In this document: positions 59,512 to 64,000 of the stretch, piece by piece
Numbering within the stretch: position 1 is the stretch's first letter
Layout: every line of letters begins with the position of its first letter
Assembly (NCBI RefSeq): GCF_000296815.2
Contig: NZ_CAIT01000006.1
Coordinates: forward strand, 1,308,777 to 1,372,776
Source of the DNA: Fibrisoma limi BUZ 3
GTDB lineage: Bacteria; Bacteroidota; Bacteroidia; Cytophagales; Spirosomataceae
Direction: 5' to 3'
Length of the DNA: 64,000 nt
Notes under the pieces: model-generated
Told to the model about the DNA's origin: nothing
The model's input: only the letters and a program-made list of their open reading frames with translations
The model's database searches: none
Program-made: the position numbers and the translations under genes

Positions 59512-60525
59512 CTACGACGGATACTCGATGGTCGATCCCGTCTCGCGAAAGTCCTTCGGTTCCCGAAGCCGTTTCCAGCCCTCACTAAGGAACCCCACTC
59601 CGTAGCCTATCAACTGCACAAAAGCAGCCTGTACGCTCAGTAATCCCACTTTCATACTGCCTTCCATGCGAGCAGCATCGATAAATATCAGGATTGAAAA
59701 CAACATCAGGAGGCCAACCGACAGCCACAATAGCGGAGGGCTCAGTAATGCCCATACGGGAACAGCCATGACAAAAAGCGTAAACAGCGCCGGGAATGTA
59801 TGTACCAGCTTCAACTCCTTTGGGTAAAAGCGGGATATATTGATACGCGCCCGCCCAAAAAAACGGAGTTGCCGAAAAAACTGCCCGAACGATGTCCGAC
59901 GTTTGTGGTAGATGAACGCGTCGGGGATCAGCCCCGTTTTAAAACCGTTTTCGATGATACGAATGGCAAACTCAATGTCTTCACCCATTCGGCTGATGCG
60001 GTATCCGCCAATCGTTTCCCAAACCTTCCGCGATAGCCCCATGTTGAAGCTACGGGGATGATACGTACCGCCCAGATTTTTCTTGCTTCCGCGAATGCCG
60101 CCCGTCGTAAACGGCGACGTCATGGAGTAGCTGATGGCTTTCTGAATAGGGGTAAAACCAGGATGCGCGGCATCGGGGCCACCGTACGCATCGAGCCAGG
60201 CGGTGTCAAGTCGCTTATTAACAACCTCGAAGTAATGGGGAGGAACGAGCGCGTCGGAATCGAAAATAACGAAGTAGTCCCCCCGCGCCCGTTCAAAACC
60301 GTAGTTCCGGGCAAACCCCTGCCCGGCGTTCGGTTTAAAAAAATACCGGATAGTCAACCGGTTTTGGTACGTTGCGGCAACCGTATCGGCTTTAATCGTG
60401 GAACCGTCCTCAATAACCAGCACCTCGAACTGGGTGTACGTCTGTGCCGTGAGGCTTTCGAGGAGTTCAGCCAGTTCGTCGGGACGGTTGTAGACGGGGA
60501 TGATAATGGAAAACTGATAGGACAC
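59512..60525 (-). CDS. Family 2 glycosyltransferase
   Basis: 337 residues. GT-A fold: FSIIIPVYNRPDELAELLESL at the start, VIEDGS near residue 38, and the DxD-type FVIFDSDALVP near residue 88. The C-terminal third has two or three membrane helices (FPALFTLFVMAVPVWALLS, LLWLSVGLLMLFSILIFI). Adds a sugar to an unknown acceptor at the inner membrane, perhaps for surface polysaccharide. It lies 22 bases after the hemL gene start region on the same strand, so co-transcription with hemL is possible. Confidence 0.88.
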   Translation of the reverse strand: MSYQFSIIIPVYNRPDELAELLESLTAQTYTQFEVLVIEDGSTIKADTVAATYQNRLTIRYFFKPNAGQGFARNYGFERARGDYFVIFDSDALVPPHYFEVVNKRLDTAWLDAYGGPDAAHPGFTPIQKAISYSMTSPFTTGGIRGSKKNLGGTYHPRSFNMGLSRKVWETIGGYRISRMGEDIEFAIRIIENGFKTGLIPDAFIYHKRRTSFGQFFRQLRFFGRARINISRFYPKELKLVHTFPALFTLFVMAVPVWALLSPPLLWLSVGLLMLFSILIFIDAARMEGSMKVGLLSVQAAFVQLIGYGVGFLSEGWKRLREPKDFRETGSTIEYPS

Positions 60526-60547
60526 GGATAACGCAGCAGATGCGGGT

Positions 60548-61834
60548 CTATTGAATAGCTTCCCTTAAACTTTCTTCATTTGCCTGGATCACCTGCTCGA
60601 TCAGATCGTCGGTCAGCGCTACCGACACGAACAGGCTCTCAAACTGCGACGGTGCCAGGTATACGCCCCGCTTCAGCATGGCGTGGAAATACCGCCCGAA
60701 CAGCGGCAGATCGCACGACTTGGCATCCGCAAAGTTCGATACGGACCGGTCGGTCATAAACAGCGTGAACATCGATCCAATCTGGTTGATGGTGTAGTTC
60801 AGCCCCGCCTTGACCAGTCCCGCCCGGAACCCCTCGGCCAGTTTTCCACCAATTTCTTCGAGCCGCGTGTACACCTCCGGATGTTCGTTGAGGTAACGTA
60901 GCATAGCCAGTCCCGCCGACATGGCGATCGGGTTGCCCGACAACGTACCGGCCTGATAAACCGGTCCGGCCGGTGATACTACATTCATGATGTCGGCGCG
61001 GCCACCGTAGGCACCCACCGGCATACCGCCACCAATGATCTTCCCCATCGTAGTCAGATCGGGTGTAATACCGAATCGCTCCTGTGCTCCACCTTTAGCC
61101 AGCCTAAAGCCGGTCATTACTTCGTCGAAAATCAGGATAATTCCATGCTGATCGCACAGATTCCGGATGCCTTCCAGGAAACCAGGCTCCGGCAAGACAC
61201 AGCCCATGTTGCCCACCACCGGCTCAAGAATGATGGCCGCAATCTGGTTGGCGTTGTTGTCGATGAGCATTTCAACGGCCTGCAGGTTATTATACGGAGC
61301 GGTCAGCGTATCGAGCGCTGTTGCCTTCGTCACACCCGGACTATCAGGGGTGCCCATCGTAACAGCCCCGCTACCGGCCGCGATCAGGAACGAGTCGCCA
61401 TGACCGTGGTAGCACCCTTCAAATTTGATAATCTTATCGCGTCCGGTAAAGCCCCGTGCCACCCGAATAGCCGCCATGGTAGCCTCGGTACCCGAGTTCA
61501 CCATACGAACCTTCTCCACTGATGGCACCATGTCGATAATCAGTTCGGCCATTTCGACCTCTTTGCGCGTTGGCGCTCCGAACGAAAAAGAGTGCTGAAT
61601 GGCATCCCGAACCGCTTTTTCAACCGGTTCGAACGCGTGGCCGAGAATCATAGGCCCCCACGAGTTGATAAGTTCAATGTACTGGTTGCCGTCCTCATCG
61701 AATACATACGGTCCTTTCGCCGACTTAATGAACACCGGACTCCCGCCCACGGCCCGAAACGCTCGTACCGGTGAGTTGACCCCACCCGGAATTACCTGTT
61801 TTGCCTGTTTGAATAACTGTTCGCTTGTTGTCAT
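60548..61834 (-). CDS. hemL: Glutamate-1-semialdehyde 2,1-aminomutase
   Basis: 428 residues, PLP enzyme of the C5 tetrapyrrole pathway, giving 5-aminolevulinate. MVNSGTEATMAAIRVARG near residue 110, LIFDEVMTGFR near 233 (PLP Asp) and TTMGKIIGGGMPVGA near 262 (PLP Lys). Full length. Upstream bases 61835-61903 include a partly paired GAATGAGCGAG / CTCGTTCGCTC stretch. No other heme gene is adjacent. Confidence 0.95.
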   Translation of the reverse strand: MTTSEQLFKQAKQVIPGGVNSPVRAFRAVGGSPVFIKSAKGPYVFDEDGNQYIELINSWGPMILGHAFEPVEKAVRDAIQHSFSFGAPTRKEVEMAELIIDMVPSVEKVRMVNSGTEATMAAIRVARGFTGRDKIIKFEGCYHGHGDSFLIAAGSGAVTMGTPDSPGVTKATALDTLTAPYNNLQAVEMLIDNNANQIAAIILEPVVGNMGCVLPEPGFLEGIRNLCDQHGIILIFDEVMTGFRLAKGGAQERFGITPDLTTMGKIIGGGMPVGAYGGRADIMNVVSPAGPVYQAGTLSGNPIAMSAGLAMLRYLNEHPEVYTRLEEIGGKLAEGFRAGLVKAGLNYTINQIGSMFTLFMTDRSVSNFADAKSCDLPLFGRYFHAMLKRGVYLAPSQFESLFVSVALTDDLIEQVIQANEESLREAIQ

Positions 61835-61903
61835 AGTAGATAAAGCGTGAATGAGCGAGTCAGTTTCAGGAAAGAATCTCTCGTTCGCTCACACACCCTT
61901 TCT

Positions 61904-63670
61904 TTAATTAACTTTTACAAACCGGCCGCCATCCCATTTTACGATGGGGACGACCTGATTTTCGTTGTTTTGAGTATAGTCGAAGCCCGACAGTACATAA
62001 TCGTCGGTATCGGAGCGTAGCGCTGACCGGTTACGGAAAATTGTACCGTTTTTAGCCATTTGCCGACCGAAGAACAGCATCATATCGTAGCCCTGGCTGG
62101 CAAAAACCGAAGGAATGATCTTTCGCTGAGCAAGGTATTGCTCCTGAAAATCAGCAACGATCGGCCGGGTCTGATCCACATAGTCGGGGAACAGCAGATA
62201 GAGTTCCCGACGTGCGAATGTAGAAACCGAATTTTTATAGAAATCAAAGGCGCTGGACGTGGCAATAACCGGCACATTGATCCGCCGACGACCCAGGGCA
62301 TCGATCAACCGGCTTCCGTCGTCCTCGTTACTGCTGGACAGAAAGACGTGACCCGGGACGTTGGTTTCGGAGATTTTCATCCCATCGGCTATAGTCTGAG
62401 CGGTTCCGGTCAGTTTTTTCACTTCAAGCGGCTGAACGCCCTGCTTACGTAACTGCTCGACGTAGGCCGCAGTCAGCAGTGAATCCCGTCGGGATGCCCC
62501 GTAGTAAATCGCCGGTCGCCGAACGGCCGACAAAGACCGAACAAACTCAACGGCTTTTTCGGCCTGCCTGCTCACTGACGGCTGCGCCAGATACGCCATT
62601 GGCTGGCCCGCCACCAGTTCAGAGCTGGTCGCGATCGGGTTGATCAGCAAAACATTATTCTGACCGGCAAACGACAAAGCAATCCGGTTCGGTTCGGCGT
62701 AGAGAGGTCCAATAATCAGATCTGTCTGGGCAAAAGCCGGGCTATTCACCAGCGCCTGAGTACGTTCAGGATCGTTCTCGACGTCATAAGCGAACAAATT
62801 GATAATAATGCCCTCTTCCTTGAGCTTCTCCTTCGCCATTTTGATCCCGTTGTAAAGATCAAACACGTATTGGTTGGAACGGGCCCGTTTCTGGGCATCA
62901 AATTCGTTCAGACGAAACGGAAACATAACCGCTACGTTGTAATACCCTTTCGGACGACTACGGTCGGGCCGGGACGTTACGTTGGTCGTAGAGGAAGGGC
63001 GGCCGCTGGTAGCTCCCGGAGCGGGGGCTGATTGCGTTGATGCCGTCGTAGTAGTACCCGGCCGATCGGGCGTGTTTGTTGGCAGGCCGAAGCGATTCGT
63101 GAGCCGGTCCGACAACACCAGATCGTCTTTGTCGCTCGACGAACGTTGAATCAGATCGATCAGCGCCAGGCCCAGATTACGATTGTCCGGAAACTCTTTC
63201 TGCATGAGTTTCAATCGGTTCAGGTCCTGAACTCGATACAGAAAATGACGCTCCAGCTTATCAATTTCGGGACGTAGTGCCGGATCGCCGATCCGTTCAA
63301 TGGCCGTCAGTGCATCTTCATACTGCCCCATTTCCATGCAGACAGCCGCAAAAAGATACCGGGCATCGTCCATCTTCTGCCAGTCGGGAAAGCGGTCCAT
63401 CAACTGCCGGAGCATCAGCCGGGCCTGCGTAAAGTTTTTCTGCTTGTAGGCTGCCAGGGCGTAGTAATAATGAGCGTACGGCGACAGGCTCCCCCCCCGC
63501 TGGATAATGGCGTTGAACTCCGTTTTCGCCCGCTCGTAATTGGCCGTCTGCACCAACCGAATGGCCGCTTTGTACCGTCGCTCCAGATCAGCCGGCACCT
63601 GGGCCTTCGCCATGGCGATGCTTAACAAGCCAACGGCCAACCAACTAAGCCAATAAAGTCTATTGTTCAT
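61904..63670 (-). CDS. Periplasmic TPR plus type 1 periplasmic-binding domain protein (LpoA-like)
   Basis: 588 residues from ATG 63670 (NNRLYWLSWLAVGLLSIAMAKAQ signal peptide); ATG 63703 adds 11 residues. TPR-like helices about 25-190 (AHYYYALAAYKQKNFTQARLML), a Ser/Thr/Pro linker about 225-255, then a type 1 periplasmic-binding fold (YYNVAVMFPFRLNE, LIIGPLYAEPNRIALSF, PAIYYGASRRDS). Domain order recalls LpoA, which activates penicillin-binding protein 1A, or ABC solute receptors; no transporter genes are adjacent. Confidence 0.82.
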   Translation of the reverse strand: MNNRLYWLSWLAVGLLSIAMAKAQVPADLERRYKAAIRLVQTANYERAKTEFNAIIQRGGSLSPYAHYYYALAAYKQKNFTQARLMLRQLMDRFPDWQKMDDARYLFAAVCMEMGQYEDALTAIERIGDPALRPEIDKLERHFLYRVQDLNRLKLMQKEFPDNRNLGLALIDLIQRSSSDKDDLVLSDRLTNRFGLPTNTPDRPGTTTTASTQSAPAPGATSGRPSSTTNVTSRPDRSRPKGYYNVAVMFPFRLNEFDAQKRARSNQYVFDLYNGIKMAKEKLKEEGIIINLFAYDVENDPERTQALVNSPAFAQTDLIIGPLYAEPNRIALSFAGQNNVLLINPIATSSELVAGQPMAYLAQPSVSRQAEKAVEFVRSLSAVRRPAIYYGASRRDSLLTAAYVEQLRKQGVQPLEVKKLTGTAQTIADGMKISETNVPGHVFLSSSNEDDGSRLIDALGRRRINVPVIATSSAFDFYKNSVSTFARRELYLLFPDYVDQTRPIVADFQEQYLAQRKIIPSVFASQGYDMMLFFGRQMAKNGTIFRNRSALRSDTDDYVLSGFDYTQNNENQVVPIVKWDGGRFVKVN

Positions 63671-63693
63671 TTTCCTAATATCGGATTTAATGC

Positions 63694-63723
63694 ACAAAAG
63701 CAACGCTGTAGCGTTGCTTTTGT
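63694..63723 (-). terminator. Hairpin after the possible yidC gene
   Basis: Perfect 13-bp arms 63694-63706 and 63711-63723 (ACAAAAGCAACGC), loop TGTA, A-run and T-run at the ends: terminator-like on both strands. Confidence 0.75.
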
Positions 63724-63759
63724 TAAGCGTTTGGTAGGCCTGATATCACCCGAAACCGA

Positions 63760-63831
63760 CCAATCGGCCTGACAGTACGTCTGACCGGTGGTGTCCATAG
63801 CTACGGTCAGACGTTCCGTCAGACCGATTGG
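63760..63831. repeat. Family A palindromic element
   Basis: 63760-63787 pairs with 63804-63831, 25 of 28 bases, 16-base loop. The right arm holds GGTCAGACGTTCCGTCAGACC, identical to the arm in the oxoprolinase gene. Confidence 0.85.
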
Positions 63832-63846
63832 CAGACCAGCATACAC

Positions 63847-64000
63847 TTATTTTTTCTGCTTAGGCCGCTGCCCAGTCCCTGACGTACCGTTATTCCGACC
63901 GCGCTTTGCTTCTTCAGCTTGTTTGCGGGCTTCTTCCGCGGCCTGGAGCTGACGTTGCAGCATAGCCTGGAAACCACCTGGCTTTTTTCCTTCGCCGGAT
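63847..64000 (-). CDS. yidC: 3' end of a gene, possibly membrane insertase YidC
   Basis: 51 codons visible, stop TAA at 63849-63847. The tail is GGFQAMLQRQLQAAEEARKQ then AEEAKRGRNNGTSGTGQRPK and QKK: a basic, helical C-terminus of the kind found on Bacteroidota YidC, but also on other proteins. The N-terminal bulk lies beyond the window, so the name is tentative. Confidence 0.4.
   Translation of the reverse strand, partial: SGEGKKPGGFQAMLQRQLQAAEEARKQAEEAKRGRNNGTSGTGQRPKQKK

Noticed and set aside
1-64000. CRISPR array, defence island or prophage
   Set aside because: No regularly spaced repeats, cas genes, phage structural genes or recombinases were found; the many palindromes are irregularly spaced.

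Overview
The window reads as chromosome of a Bacteroidota bacterium, most likely order Cytophagales near Spirosoma (inference). The signs are a SusC/SusD/SusE locus, an amylase with a type IX secretion C-terminal domain, repeated TAnnTTTG promoter elements, few Shine-Dalgarno sequences and moderately high GC. No rRNA, tRNA, CRISPR array, integrase or transposase was seen.

Layout. 1-7.2 kb is housekeeping: malic enzyme (5' end cut), trpS, a VOC protein, a short DsrE-protein segment bounded by a 33-bp direct repeat, a PAP2 phosphatase, prs and rplY. 7.3-10.2 kb has a methyltransferase and a membrane pyrophosphatase. 10.4-18 kb has a secreted LmbE-like deacetylase, a HipA-like kinase/DUF3037 pair, a DUF4406/Nudix pair, a DeoR regulator, an unknown coiled-coil protein and an SDR. 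18-23.6 kb has a fused 5-oxoprolinase/hydantoinase carrying in-frame palindromes, an ADP-ribosylglycohydrolase and a DinB protein. 23.7-37 kb holds secreted enzymes, Dps, a Tat-exported sugar isomerase-like protein, a P-loop gene relic, a PQQ-type dehydrogenase, a Crp-type regulator with three small genes, a MarR/YceI pair, a BamA-like outer-membrane protein, GNAT and Maf.

37.1-51.8 kb is a starch/maltodextrin locus. It has a large GH13 amylase, a membrane-embedded AraC-type regulator with two periplasmic starch-binding-like modules, SusC, SusD, SusE, a secreted GH13 enzyme and a near-copy without a signal peptide. Together these suggest surface cleavage and uptake of alpha-glucan, periplasmic and cytoplasmic trimming, and a one-protein sensor-regulator.

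51.8-64 kb has pyrB, a frameshifted Uma2 gene, a VWA protein, a beta-lactamase-fold hydrolase, a MORN/TonB-like protein, a SMUG2-type glycosylase, small proteins, a glycosyltransferase, hemL, a periplasmic-binding lipoprotein-activator-like protein and the 3' end of a possible yidC.

The feature that stands out between genes, and inside one gene, is a large set of long, nearly perfect palindromes. Several share the core GGTCTGACGGWACGTCAGACC and others share GTCAGGTTCTCAAACCTGAC.
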